From the NCBI RefSeq assembly GCF_030295405.1, contig NZ_AP027080.1, positions 3,084,001 through 3,148,000 on the forward strand: a stretch of DNA of 64,000 nt, written 5' to 3'. Position 1 is the stretch's first letter; every line of letters starts with the position of its first letter. The stretch is from Mesoterricola silvestris (lineage in GTDB: Bacteria; Acidobacteriota; Holophagae; Holophagales; Holophagaceae). Shown here piece after piece: positions 34,405-43,262 of the stretch. The position numbers were made by a program, and so were the translations under genes. The notes below the pieces were generated by a model. It saw only the letters and a program-made list of their open reading frames with translations, searched no databases and was not told the DNA's origin.

Positions 34405-35856
34405 CTACCGTTCCGTGACCAGCTGGCCCGCGTCCCGGGGATCGAAATCGATCTCCGCGCGCTGGCAGGCCGCGATGAAGGACTCCCGGTCGTGGCAGCG
34501 GAGGTAGGCCTCCATGGGGTCCACCCTGCCCGACAGGATGAGGTCCACCAGGGCCTCGTTGTGGGAGGTCTGGCCGTAGCGGCTCTGCTTCATGGCGTCG
34601 GGGAGGCTGGAAAGGCGGTCGGCGCGGATCAGGGCGGCGATGCCCGGGTTGTTGAAGAGCGTCTCCAGGGCCACCACCTGGCCCCCTCCCACCTTGGGAA
34701 GCAGGGTGTGGCCCAGGATGGCGGTGAGGGTCTCGGAAAGACGGGCCAGGACGCGCCGGCGCTGGTCCTGGGGGAAGAGGCCCGCCAGGGTGGACAGGGT
34801 CTCCTCCTGGGTGGCGGTGGGAAGGGTCGCCAGGACCATGCGCCCGGTCTGGGCGGCCTGGAGGCAGAGGTCCAGGATCTGGGCGTCCCGGATCTCGCCC
34901 GCGGCCAGGATATCGGGGGCCTGTCGCAGGGCGGCGCGCAGGGCCTGCTTCTGGCGCACGGGATCGCAGCCCACCTCCCGCTGGCGGATGAGGCAGGTGC
35001 CGGTGGGGAACTCGAATTCGATGGAATCCTGGATGGTGACGGCGAAGCCCTTGCGGCCCGCGTTGGCCAGGGCCAGGAGGCAGGCCAGGGTGGTGGACTT
35101 GCCGCTGCCCATGGGGCCCGTGAGGAGCACCAGGCCCCGGTTGAGCCCCGCCAGGCGCCGCACGGTGTCGGGCAGCCCCAGGCTGTCGGCGTCGGGCACC
35201 TCCCGCGGAACCACCCGCACGGCGATGCTGGGCCCGGCGTGGCCGTGGAAGAGGCTCACCCGCAGCCGGCAGGGGAGGCCCGGATCGGTGCGGGCGAATT
35301 CCGTGTCCTGGCCGGCCAGGAAGGATTCCCAGATCTTGGGGGGGACCCAGGTCTGCACCAGCTCCTGGAGCCGCTTGGCCGATAGCCTTCCGTAGTCGCC
35401 CAGGGAGGTCACTTCGCCGCCCATCCTCACCAGGGGGGGCTCGTCGGCGCCCAGGTAGAGGTCTGAGCCGCCGCCGGTGAGCAGGGTCATGATCAGCGGA
35501 TCGAGGCTGTCCAGGGCCGTGGTCACCGCGCCGGTGTCGGCGGCGGTGCGGAACCGCGCCACCACGATGCGGGTGCCCAGGCTGGTGCGGCACAGGAGCA
35601 CCTGGAACCGGACGCCTTCCATGACGTAGTCGAAGGTCACGTTCTCGCCCCGCAGGTAGGCGGTGCCGCTGGCCTCGGGCAGGATCTCCTTGGCCAGCCC
35701 GTCCAGCACCGTCCCCAGGAGCTCCTGGGCGCTCAGGGCGATGCGGTGGCCCCCCGCCACCTCCACCACCGGGGAATCCCCGGGGTCCAGGCGCAGGACC
35801 GCCGCGCCCTTGTTGACCATCTGCTGGAGGAACTTGTCGATTTTTGCCATGGCCAC
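34405..35856 (-). CDS. PilT/PilU-like ATPase with a duplicated N-terminal domain and altered motifs
   Basis: The product has 483 residues, about 120 longer than PilT. Residues 119-480 align with PilT: N-domain (GGGSDLYLGADEPPLVRMGG), Walker A GPMGSGKST (247-255) and VTIQDSIEFEF in place of the usual VTIEDPIE. Walker B is ILAAGEIRD instead of VGE-M-RD. The His of the usual LHTNSA motif is missing (LATLPTATQ). Residues 5-103 look like a second, weaker copy of the same N-domain. It may be a regulatory or degenerate pilus retraction ATPase. No pilus gene is adjacent. Confidence 0.85.
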   Translation of the reverse strand: MAMAKIDKFLQQMVNKGAAVLRLDPGDSPVVEVAGGHRIALSAQELLGTVLDGLAKEILPEASGTAYLRGENVTFDYVMEGVRFQVLLCRTSLGTRIVVARFRTAADTGAVTTALDSLDPLIMTLLTGGGSDLYLGADEPPLVRMGGEVTSLGDYGRLSAKRLQELVQTWVPPKIWESFLAGQDTEFARTDPGLPCRLRVSLFHGHAGPSIAVRVVPREVPDADSLGLPDTVRRLAGLNRGLVLLTGPMGSGKSTTLACLLALANAGRKGFAVTIQDSIEFEFPTGTCLIRQREVGCDPVRQKQALRAALRQAPDILAAGEIRDAQILDLCLQAAQTGRMVLATLPTATQEETLSTLAGLFPQDQRRRVLARLSETLTAILGHTLLPKVGGGQVVALETLFNNPGIAALIRADRLSSLPDAMKQSRYGQTSHNEALVDLILSGRVDPMEAYLRCHDRESFIAACQRAEIDFDPRDAGQLVTER

Positions 35857-35889
35857 CGCCGGAAACCATGAAAAGGTGCGCCCATGCTA

Positions 35890-38172
35890 TCAGTTTTCAG
35901 GGCCTTCCGCCCGGGGGATCTTCACGGCCTCCACGGTGCCGCAGGGGGCGCAGCGGCGGAAGTACTGGCCCCGGGTGGTGGAGGGGATGAGCCGCATGGG
36001 CTGGCCGCAGCCGGGGCAGGTCCCGGGCTCGGGCAGGCCTTCGGGCTGGTCCGCGGCCCAGGCGCCGCACAGCACGCACACCTTGGAGCCGGCCTTGGTG
36101 GTGCGCAGGGGGCCCTGGCACAGGCGGCAAAGCTCCACGGGCTTCCCGTCGGGGCCGGTCTCGAAGGCCACGCGGCATTCCGGATCCCTGGCCGCGGCGC
36201 ACTTGACGTAGTGGCGGCCCTCCCATTCCCGCAGGTGGAGCGGCGATCCGCACCGGGGGCAGTCGCCCACCACCGGCCCCGAGGGGGGCCGCGCCGCAGC
36301 CGCGGGGGCCGAGGCCTTGATCTGCCCCACCACGTCCTTCACGAAGCCGCGGATACCTTCCATGAAGGCGTCCCGGCTGGCCTCGCCCCGGCGGATGCGC
36401 TCCATCTGCGCCTCCCATTCCCCGGTGAGCTGGGGGCTGCGCAGGGGCTCGGCCCGGATGCCGCGGATGAGGTCGATGCCCTTGGGCGTGGGGGCGAGGA
36501 TGTTGCGCTTGCGCTCCAGATAGGCGCGCTTGAGGAGGGTCTCGATGATGTTGGCGCGGGTGGCGGGGGTGCCCAGGCCGCAGTCCTTCATGGCGCCCTT
36601 GAGCTCGTCGTCGTCCAGTTCCTTGCCGGCGCTCTGCATGGCGCCCAGCAGATCGGCCTCGCTCATGCGCTTGGGGGGCGAGGTCTTGCCGGCCTTGGGG
36701 AAGAGGTCCTTCGTGTCCACGGCCTCGTCCTTGGCCACGGCGGGCAGGGTCCCGGCCTCCTCCTCCTCCTCGGGCTCCTCCCCCTCCTCGGCCTTGGCTT
36801 CCTTCTTCGGCCGGGAATGGGGCGGATCCACCTCGGACCAGCCCAGGGCCTTGACCACGGTGCCGGTGGTCTTGAAGGCCTCCTTCTCGATCTTCGTGAC
36901 GATCGTCGTCTTGGCCTCCACCCGGTCCGGCCAGAAGGCCGCCAGGAAGCGCCGGGCGATGAGTTCGTAGATGCGCAGCTTGTCGCCCGAGAGATTCTTG
37001 GCGGGGTTCTCCGTGGGCACCAGGGCGGTGTGGTCCTCCACTTCCTTGTCGTTGACGAAGCGCTTGTCCAGCTTCTGGGGCCAGCGGGTGCGCAGCTCGT
37101 CCACGAAGGGGCGAAGGGCCTCCAGCTGCCCCGTGGCCAGGGAGCGGATCCAGGCGGGGATCTTCACCGTGTCGGCCTCGGTGAGGCAGCGGGAATTGGT
37201 GCGGGGATAGCTGATGAGCTTGGCCTCGTAGAGCTCCTGGGCCACGGCCAGGGTGTGCTCGGCGGTGAGGCCGAAGCGCTTGTTGGCCTCCTTCTGGAGG
37301 TTGGTGAGGTCGTAGAGCAGCTCGGGCTTCTTCTTCTCGGTGCGCGCCGTCACCGACGCCACGCGCCCGGGCTTGCCCTTGAGGGCCTCGGCCAGGCCCC
37401 GGGCGGCCTCCTCCGTGTCGAAGCGGTCCTGGTCCCGGCCGTCCTCCTTGCGGAACCACTTGCCCTTGTAGGCGCCGGCCTCGGCCTGGAACACGGCCCA
37501 CAGGGTCCAGAAATCCTTGGGCACGAAGTTCTGGATCTCCAGCTCCCGGTTCACCAGCAGGGCCAGGGTCGGCGTCTGCACCCGCCCGATGGAGTAGACC
37601 CCCTCGCCGCCGGCCTTCTGCTGCACCAGCGTCTGGGCGCGGGTGCAATTGATGCCCACGAGCCAGTCCGCCTCCTGCCGGCACCGGGCCGCGTCCCGCA
37701 GGCCCGCGTAGGCGTCGCCGGGCTTCATCTTCCCGTAGGCCTCGCGGATGGCCTCGTCGGTGAGACTGGAGGTCCAGAAGCGGTGCACGGGCTTGGTGGC
37801 CTTGGCCAGGCGGTACACCAGGTCGAAGATGAGCTCCCCTTCCCTCCCGGCGTCGGTGGCGTTCACGATGTCGCCGACGTCCTCGCGGTTCATGAGCCGC
37901 TGCACCACGTCGTACTGGTCCCGGGTGGAGGCGATGGGCGCGTAGCGGAATTCCGGGGGGAAGAAGGGGACGCTGTCCATGCGCCAGCGCTTGAGGGCGG
38001 GGTCGTAGCCCTCGGGGTCCAGGGCCTCCACCAGGTGGCCCACGCACCAGGTGACGATGACGCCGTCGCCCTGGATGAAGCTCCGGCCCGTGCCCTGGAT
38101 GCCCAGGGCCGCCGCGATGGCGCGGCCCATGCTGGGTTTTTCACTGACGATGAGGCGGATCGGATTGGCCAT
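35890..38172 (-). CDS. topB: DNA topoisomerase III
   Basis: The product has 760 residues. The Toprim domain starts LIVSEKPSMGRAIA with acidic residues in ATDAGREGE. The type IA active site is SYPRTNSR with catalytic Tyr322. A low-complexity acidic stretch (about 460-495, run of Glu) lies within the C-terminal part. Two or three zinc-finger-like Cys clusters follow at the end (CPRCGSPL..., CRLCQGPL...CVLCGAW, CPGCGQPM...CAPCG), more like topoisomerase I C-terminal fingers than E. coli TopB. It relaxes and decatenates DNA; the gene is monocistronic. Confidence 0.92.
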   Translation of the reverse strand: MANPIRLIVSEKPSMGRAIAAALGIQGTGRSFIQGDGVIVTWCVGHLVEALDPEGYDPALKRWRMDSVPFFPPEFRYAPIASTRDQYDVVQRLMNREDVGDIVNATDAGREGELIFDLVYRLAKATKPVHRFWTSSLTDEAIREAYGKMKPGDAYAGLRDAARCRQEADWLVGINCTRAQTLVQQKAGGEGVYSIGRVQTPTLALLVNRELEIQNFVPKDFWTLWAVFQAEAGAYKGKWFRKEDGRDQDRFDTEEAARGLAEALKGKPGRVASVTARTEKKKPELLYDLTNLQKEANKRFGLTAEHTLAVAQELYEAKLISYPRTNSRCLTEADTVKIPAWIRSLATGQLEALRPFVDELRTRWPQKLDKRFVNDKEVEDHTALVPTENPAKNLSGDKLRIYELIARRFLAAFWPDRVEAKTTIVTKIEKEAFKTTGTVVKALGWSEVDPPHSRPKKEAKAEEGEEPEEEEEAGTLPAVAKDEAVDTKDLFPKAGKTSPPKRMSEADLLGAMQSAGKELDDDELKGAMKDCGLGTPATRANIIETLLKRAYLERKRNILAPTPKGIDLIRGIRAEPLRSPQLTGEWEAQMERIRRGEASRDAFMEGIRGFVKDVVGQIKASAPAAAARPPSGPVVGDCPRCGSPLHLREWEGRHYVKCAAARDPECRVAFETGPDGKPVELCRLCQGPLRTTKAGSKVCVLCGAWAADQPEGLPEPGTCPGCGQPMRLIPSTTRGQYFRRCAPCGTVEAVKIPRAEGPEN

Positions 38173-38222
38173 GACCTACCATTCTATGTCGAAGGTGTAG
38201 ACTGGTGCAGAGGTAAGGGCGA

Positions 38223-38657
38223 ATGGCATTCACTCCCGGTTCCAAGCGTGGCCAGATGGCCGATATCAACATGACGCCGATGATCGACGTGATGCTGGTG
38301 CTCCTCATCATCTTCATGGTGGCCGCGCCCATGCTCACGACGGGGGTGGACGTGAACCTCCCCGAAAGCCGAACGGGCAAGAACCTGGAGTCCGAGGCCC
38401 TGGTGGTGACCCTGGCCCGGGACGGCCGCATCGAATTCGAGAAGCGCTTCGTGCAGGAGGGCGTCCTCAAGGCCCAGCTGCGCCAGCGGGCCGCAGAGAA
38501 CCGCAAGCGCCCCGTGATGGTCCGTGCGGATCTCAACATCCCCTACGGGCGCGTCATCACGGTGGTGGACGCGATCCGCGAGGCGGGCTTCACCCAGGTG
38601 GGTTTCGTCACCTCGGCCTCCACCGCCCCGGCGGAATCCGAGCCCGTGGCTCGCTGA
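38223..38657 (+). CDS. ExbD/TolR-family proton-channel subunit
   Basis: The product has 144 residues: a short cytoplasmic tail, one transmembrane helix with the essential Asp22 ([19 protein letters not shown]), then a periplasmic domain ending in the ...[22 protein letters not shown] fold of ExbD/TolR. It energises TonB- or TolA-type proteins together with ExbB/TolQ, which is not encoded on either side here. The next gene encodes a TonB-like protein eight bases later, so the pair forms one unit. Confidence 0.92.
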   Translation: MAFTPGSKRGQMADINMTPMIDVMLVLLIIFMVAAPMLTTGVDVNLPESRTGKNLESEALVVTLARDGRIEFEKRFVQEGVLKAQLRQRAAENRKRPVMVRADLNIPYGRVITVVDAIREAGFTQVGFVTSASTAPAESEPVAR

Positions 38658-38664
38658 GGCGCCG

Positions 38665-39477
38665 GTGAGCCAGGAACTCTACGCCTACCTCCGCGAACGG
38701 GCCCTCCTGGGCAGGCAGGGCCTCACCCTGGGCATCGCCGTGAGCGTCGTCTTCCACGCGGTGGCCCTGGGGGCGATCCTCTTCACGCCCAAGGGCTCCG
38801 ATGCTCCCGAGGAGACCAAGGTCACCTGGGTGCGCCTCCCGGCATCGGGCGTGGAGGGCGTGGCCGGGGGCGAGGGCCCCATGGAGGAGGGCAAGCAGGG
38901 CGAACGCCAGCGCCGGGTGGAGGAGGTGGCCCCCAAGGTCAGCGAACCCACCGGCCACGTCGCCTCCCCCAACGCCTTCGGCACCAAGGCCACCAAGCCC
39001 CTCCAGGGCACCAGCACCAATCCCAACAGCATGGGCAAGGCCCCCGTGGCCTCCAAGGGCAAGAACCCCAGCCCCAACCCCGCCATCGGCGCCGCGGGCT
39101 CCGGCGGCGGGGGCGGCATCGGAGCCGCCACCGGCATCCCCGGCCTCAAGGCCACCAACGGCGTGGCCGGCGGCACCGGCCTCATCGGCGAACTGGACGG
39201 CAACTTCCCCTTCATGTGGTACCTCCAGCAGGTCCAGAGCCGCATCACCGGCAACTGGAACCGCGTCACCTCCAGCCCCGGCCGGGTCCAGATCTACTTC
39301 CGCATCCGCCGCGACGGCGGCATCGACGGCGCCCGGATCGAGATCCCCAGCGGAAACGCCAACATGGACCAGAGCGCCCTGATGGCCGTCCGACGGTCTG
39401 ACCCTCTGGCGCGCCTCCCGGACGGGTTCGAGGGGAGCTCGCTGGGGGTGAGGTTCTGGTTCACGTACCTCAACTAG
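38665..39477 (+). CDS. TonB-family energy-transducer protein
   Basis: The product has 270 residues from GTG 38665. One N-terminal membrane helix (about 20-40) is followed by a long Gly/Pro/Lys-rich linker with GSGGGGGIG repeats. The TonB_C-like domain follows (about 180-270, ...QIYFRIRRDGGIDGARIEIPSG... and final FWFTYLN). It lacks the Glu-Pro/Lys-Pro repeats of E. coli TonB and could also be read as TolA-like. Expected to pass proton-motive force from ExbD to outer-membrane receptors. Confidence 0.85.
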   Translation: MSQELYAYLRERALLGRQGLTLGIAVSVVFHAVALGAILFTPKGSDAPEETKVTWVRLPASGVEGVAGGEGPMEEGKQGERQRRVEEVAPKVSEPTGHVASPNAFGTKATKPLQGTSTNPNSMGKAPVASKGKNPSPNPAIGAAGSGGGGGIGAATGIPGLKATNGVAGGTGLIGELDGNFPFMWYLQQVQSRITGNWNRVTSSPGRVQIYFRIRRDGGIDGARIEIPSGNANMDQSALMAVRRSDPLARLPDGFEGSSLGVRFWFTYLN

Positions 39478-39548
39478 CGTGTGGCGGCAAACCCGAGGTC
39501 TTGAATCGATAGGTTGTTCCCGGTGATCTGGCTCCACCTTGGACCTGA

Positions 39549-39720
39549 CGTTCCTTATCCTGCCTTTTCCCCTGGATCCCGTTTATCCCCGTTGAACTTC
39601 GCCGGGAGTTGTCGCCGGGCTAGGGTCAAGGACGTCGAGTAACATGCGCTCCGACCCACCTCTGCGGCAGCCCTGCGGAAACCGGGATGAACGCCGATCC
39701 ATGGGATGAACAGGGACCAA
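39549..39720. repeat. Decayed foldback repeat, family A relative
   Basis: The left part (39549-39617) is related to 26711-26780. The right part (39668-39720, CCTGCGGAAACCGGGATGAAC and following GGGATGAACAGGG) resembles the right arms of family A copies. The two parts are weakly complementary, with the same ATCC/GGAT units, so this appears to be an old copy. Apart from it, the gap between 39478 and 39774 shows nothing. Confidence 0.5.
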
Positions 39721-39774
39721 GTTCCTTGCTACGCACAGTTCATGACGTTCCCATCCTGGGTTTGCCCTGCCCCC

Positions 39775-40206
39775 CTACCTGTTCGGCCCCAACGTTTCCT
39801 CCAGGAGCCCGCAGGCCAGGTCCGCCGTCCCGGCGATCACCTTGGCGCATGCGCAGCTGTACGCAGTGCCGCCGAAAGGCGTGGGCGTCGTCGGGCACAG
39901 GACGGACCCGAAGCCCTCCTCGAATCGCCGTTTGAGTTCCAGGGCCAGGGCCCCGGGCACGTCGAGGCTTTCGTCCGGGTAGGTGCGGCCGGTGGCGCAT
40001 CCCAGGGCCATCAGGCCCCCGGATAGGGCGCCGCACCGGCCGTCCAGAACCGGGCCCAGGCGCCCTCCGAAGCAGGAGGCGGCCCGGGGCACCAGTTCCG
40101 AGGCCACCCCAAGCTCGTCGGTGACCGCCTTAAGCACCGCCTCCGCGCAATTGAATCCGCTGGCATGGAGGGCTTGCGCCCGCATCGCCGCGCCGTTCCG
40201 GGTCAT
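39775..40206 (-). CDS. C_GCAxxG_C_C-family putative redox protein
   Basis: The product has 143 residues with eight cysteines (20, 45, 58, 70, 104, 118, 120, 132). The arrangement fits the C_GCAxxG_C_C family: SGFNCAEAVL at the start, ASCFGGRLGP, RCGALSGGLMALGCATGR, then the later Cys group. These proteins are believed to bind Fe-S clusters or perform redox reactions, often in anaerobes, but the role is not established. It follows the TetR gene by 12 bases and is probably its target. Confidence 0.85.
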   Translation of the reverse strand: MTRNGAAMRAQALHASGFNCAEAVLKAVTDELGVASELVPRAASCFGGRLGPVLDGRCGALSGGLMALGCATGRTYPDESLDVPGALALELKRRFEEGFGSVLCPTTPTPFGGTAYSCACAKVIAGTADLACGLLEETLGPNR

Positions 40207-40218
40207 GGGTTCTCCTTT

Positions 40219-40818
40219 CTATGAAGGTGTCTGGAGCATCAGATCCGCGAGCAGGTCCCCGATCCGCCGGGCATCGAAGGCCGGGTCCACCAGGTGCTGG
40301 ATCCGCGCCCCCTCGAACACCGCCACGATGAGCCTCAGCAGGAGACCCGGGGCCAGGTCGCTCCGCAGCACCCCCTCCCGCTGACCCCGCTCGATGATGA
40401 AGCCGAAGGTTCCCTCCACCTCGCGGTAGAGCGCGGCAAGGGCCGCGGCCGTTTCCGGGCTGCGCATGGCCTCGCCCTGCACTACCACGCCGAAGCGCAT
40501 GGATCGCTCCTCGGAGGACTCCCCGAGCATCGCGAAGGCCGAGGTCAGGACGGCCCGCATGGCCGCGACCGGTTCAGCGATCGCGGCGACGGGCCTGGCC
40601 CAATCCAGGTTCTCCCGCAGGCTTTCCCGGAAAGCCGCCTGGATGAGCTCTTGCTTGTTCGGGAAATACTGGTAGACGGCGCCAATGCTCACCTTTGCTG
40701 CACGACTGATCTGCTGCATCGTCGTGGGGTGGACCCCGGAGGTGGCGAAGCACTCCATGGCGGCCGCGAGGATTTTCCGCCGCTGGGCGTCGAGGTGTTC
40801 CTGGCTGACGAGGGGCAT
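40219..40818 (-). CDS. TetR-family regulator
   Basis: The product has 199 residues from ATG 40818; an upstream TTG extension is less likely. The helix-turn-helix covers residues 10-55 (RRKILAAAMECFATSGVHPTTM, then ISRAAKVSIGAVYQYFPNKQEL, the TetR recognition hallmark). The C-terminal domain is a ligand-binding helix bundle with no recognised ligand type. It is co-transcribed with the C_GCAxxG protein. The inverted repeat AACGA-ATCC-TCGTT (40835-40848), 17 bases before the start, may be its operator. Confidence 0.88.
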   Translation of the reverse strand: MPLVSQEHLDAQRRKILAAAMECFATSGVHPTTMQQISRAAKVSIGAVYQYFPNKQELIQAAFRESLRENLDWARPVAAIAEPVAAMRAVLTSAFAMLGESSEERSMRFGVVVQGEAMRSPETAAALAALYREVEGTFGFIIERGQREGVLRSDLAPGLLLRLIVAVFEGARIQHLVDPAFDARRIGDLLADLMLQTPS

Positions 40819-40834
40819 GGGCGCTCTCAAAAAA

Positions 40835-40848
40835 AACGAATCCTCGTT
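40835..40848. promoter_or_regulatory. Possible TetR operator
   Basis: AACGA and TCGTT flank a four-base centre in front of the TetR gene, next to a run of A residues. Position and symmetry suit autorepression, but 14 bases is short for a TetR site, and chance occurrence is possible. Confidence 0.35.
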
Positions 40849-40947
40849 CACTTTGAGACCACGCGGAGGCCGTGTCAAGGCCCTGGGACCTTGCCCGTCC
40901 CGCGGCCGAGGGTCAGGAACCCTTCCGTCCGCCCGTGGGGGGGTTCT

Positions 40948-41403
40948 TCAGACGCCTTCCGCCACGTGTTCGGCCCCGCGCCGCTGCTTCACCAGCAGGA
41001 GCGTGCTGCCGCTTTCGTCGGTTTCCATCACCACCTGGTCCATCACCTGCTTCATGAAGAAGACGCCCCGGCCGCAGGGCTTCAGGAGGTTCTCGGGCAG
41101 GTTGGGGTTGGGCAGGGTGTCCAGGTTCACGCCCTTTCCGTTGTCGTGGATGCGGATCTCCAGGCGGTTGGCCTGGGGGGTGAAGGTCACCTGGATATTC
41201 TTGCGCTTGTCCAGCTTGTTCCCGTGGCGCATGGCGTTGCCGATGCCCTCCTGGATGGCGAGCCAGACGCGCTCCCCGTCCTCGTGGGAGAAATTCATGT
41301 GCTTGAGCAGTTCCGAGCCCACCACCTGGATCAGGTCGATGAACCTCAGATCCGTGTTGCAGGTGAGGGAGACTGGAAGCAGGGGAGCAGCGGTCATGTA
41401 CAA
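40948..41403 (-). CDS. RsbW/SpoIIAB-like serine kinase or anti-sigma ATPase
   Basis: The product has 151 residues forming one GHKL ATPase domain: N-box AIQEGIGNAMRHGNK, G1 box HDNGKGV and G2 region GRGVFFMKQV. This is the HATPase_c_2 type of RsbW-like switch proteins, which phosphorylate an antagonist or hold a sigma factor. No sigma factor or STAS partner is next to it, so the target is unknown. ATG 41403 or 41397 could start it. Confidence 0.85.
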   Translation of the reverse strand: MYMTAAPLLPVSLTCNTDLRFIDLIQVVGSELLKHMNFSHEDGERVWLAIQEGIGNAMRHGNKLDKRKNIQVTFTPQANRLEIRIHDNGKGVNLDTLPNPNLPENLLKPCGRGVFFMKQVMDQVVMETDESGSTLLLVKQRRGAEHVAEGV

Positions 41404-41543
41404 ATATCCTTGGGTATCAGGAACCCTTCCTCCACGTTAATTGGAAAACCCATGGGAATGCCAGGAAATAACACCTGACCCCCGGGGCCGGGGAACGGTA
41501 GACTGTATCCCTGACCGGATCGGTCTGGATTGGAGCGGGGCAG

Positions 41544-43262
41544 ATGAAGGTGATCGTGGCCAAGACGGCGGGGTTCTGCTGGGGCGTGCGCAGGGCCATG
41601 GACGCCGTGCTGGACGCGTCCACGCGGAGCGGATCGGGTCCCGTGCAGACCCTCGGCCCCCTCATCCACAACCCCCAGGCCCTGGAGCTCATCGGCCGCC
41701 GGGGGGTGTCCGTGGCCCCGGCCCCGGAGGCGGTGGCCTCGGGCACGGTGGTCATCCGCGCCCACGGCATCCCCATCCAGTCCCTGCGGGGGCTCAAGGA
41801 CCGCCAGCAGCGGGGGGAGCTCTCCATCGTCAACGCCACCTGCCCCGAGGTGGCCAAGGTCCACAGCAAGATCAAGAAATGGAGCCCCAAGGGCTACTTC
41901 ACCGTCATCCTGGGCACCCACGGGCACGCCGAGAGCGTGGCCCACCAGAGCTTCGCCGAAAGCGGCAGCGCCATCGTGGCCAACCTGGACGAGGCCCGGG
42001 CCCTCCCGGACGATGTGCTGCGCAAGGTCCTGGTGGTGGCCCAGACCACCTTCACCATGAAGGACTTCCAGGAGATCAGCGAGTACATCCGGGGCCGGGC
42101 CAAGGAGTGCATCTCGGAGAACACCATCTGCGAGGACACCTGGACCCGCCAGGAGGAGGCCCGGAACCTGGCCCGCACCGTGGACTACGTCATCGTCGTG
42201 GGCGGCAGGGCCTCCTCCAACACCAAGCACCTGGCGGAACTGGCCGTGCACTACGGCAAGCCGGTGCAGTACGTGGAGACCGCCGCGGAACTGGACCTGA
42301 CCCGCTTCGAGGGGGTGGGCACCGTGGGCGTCATGGCCGGCGCCTCCACTCCCACCTGGCTGGTGGAGGAGGTGGTGGACATCCTCGAGCAGCACGGCAA
42401 GGGCCCGGAGCGCTACACCCGGATCTTCAACGCGGCCTTCGGCACCCCCCTGAAGCTGGCCGTGGGCGCCGGCGCCCTCACCCTGGGCGTCCACGCCTGG
42501 ACGGGGCTGCCCCCCTCCTGGAAGTACGCGGCCATCACCGCCCTCTACGTGCTGACCATGTTCCTCCTGGCCCCCTTCCTGAACCCCCTGGGCCTGGGTT
42601 CCAAGGGCCCGGCCCGGGCCCGCATCCTGGAGCGGAACCGCACCCTCATGGTGGGCACGGCCCTGGCGTCCCTGGCGGCGGCCCTGACTCTTTCGGCCAC
42701 CCTGGGCCTGGGCTCCCTGCTGGTGGTGGCCGCGGCCTCGGTGTTCGGCATGGTCTACAAGCGCAAGCTGCAGGTGGGCGGCACGACCCTGAGCATCCAG
42801 TCCATCCCCGGGTCCAAGGACATCCTCGTCCCCGCCGCCCTGGCCGTGGTGGCGCTGGCGCTGCCGCTGTGGCACCACGGCCTGGCCTGGGGCCCCCGGG
42901 TGTGGGCCGGGATCCTCCTGGTGGCGGTCCTGGGCTTCGCCCGCACCACGCTCTTCAATCTCAAGGACATGCAGAACGACCAGATCCTGGGCAAGGAGAC
43001 CCTGCCCATCGTCTTCGGGCGCCGCACCACCAAGATCCTCCTCCTGGCCTCCCTGGCCCTGGCCGGCGCCGCCATCCTGGCCGCCACCATGCGGGTCCCC
43101 TCGCGCCACGGCTGGATCCAGGCGGGAATCATCCTGGCGTGCCTGGTGTACCCGGTGGTCCACCTGTGGCTCTTCCAGGAGCGGTTCTCCGCCGGCAAGG
43201 CCCGGTTCGAGCCCTGGGTGGAGCTGAGCTTCTACGCGGCCGGACTTCTGGCGCTGTTCTAG
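41544..43262 (+). CDS. ispH: IspH (HMBPP reductase) fused to a UbiA-like membrane domain
   Basis: The product has 572 residues. Residues 1-285 are IspH, the last enzyme of the MEP isoprenoid pathway. The three cluster cysteines are present (Cys12 in GFCWGVRRA, Cys100 in NATCPEV, Cys196 in NTICEDT), as are His42, His74, the HAE motif (128-130; usually HPE) and QTTF (168-171). Residues about 300-572 are a membrane domain of seven to nine helices like UbiA prenyltransferases. Its second Asp motif is FNLKDMQNDQILGKETLP (Asp475, Asp479), but the first NDxxDxxxD motif is not recognisable near Asn347. IspH is well supported; activity of the second half is uncertain. Confidence 0.88.
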   Translation: MKVIVAKTAGFCWGVRRAMDAVLDASTRSGSGPVQTLGPLIHNPQALELIGRRGVSVAPAPEAVASGTVVIRAHGIPIQSLRGLKDRQQRGELSIVNATCPEVAKVHSKIKKWSPKGYFTVILGTHGHAESVAHQSFAESGSAIVANLDEARALPDDVLRKVLVVAQTTFTMKDFQEISEYIRGRAKECISENTICEDTWTRQEEARNLARTVDYVIVVGGRASSNTKHLAELAVHYGKPVQYVETAAELDLTRFEGVGTVGVMAGASTPTWLVEEVVDILEQHGKGPERYTRIFNAAFGTPLKLAVGAGALTLGVHAWTGLPPSWKYAAITALYVLTMFLLAPFLNPLGLGSKGPARARILERNRTLMVGTALASLAAALTLSATLGLGSLLVVAAASVFGMVYKRKLQVGGTTLSIQSIPGSKDILVPAALAVVALALPLWHHGLAWGPRVWAGILLVAVLGFARTTLFNLKDMQNDQILGKETLPIVFGRRTTKILLLASLALAGAAILAATMRVPSRHGWIQAGIILACLVYPVVHLWLFQERFSAGKARFEPWVELSFYAAGLLALF

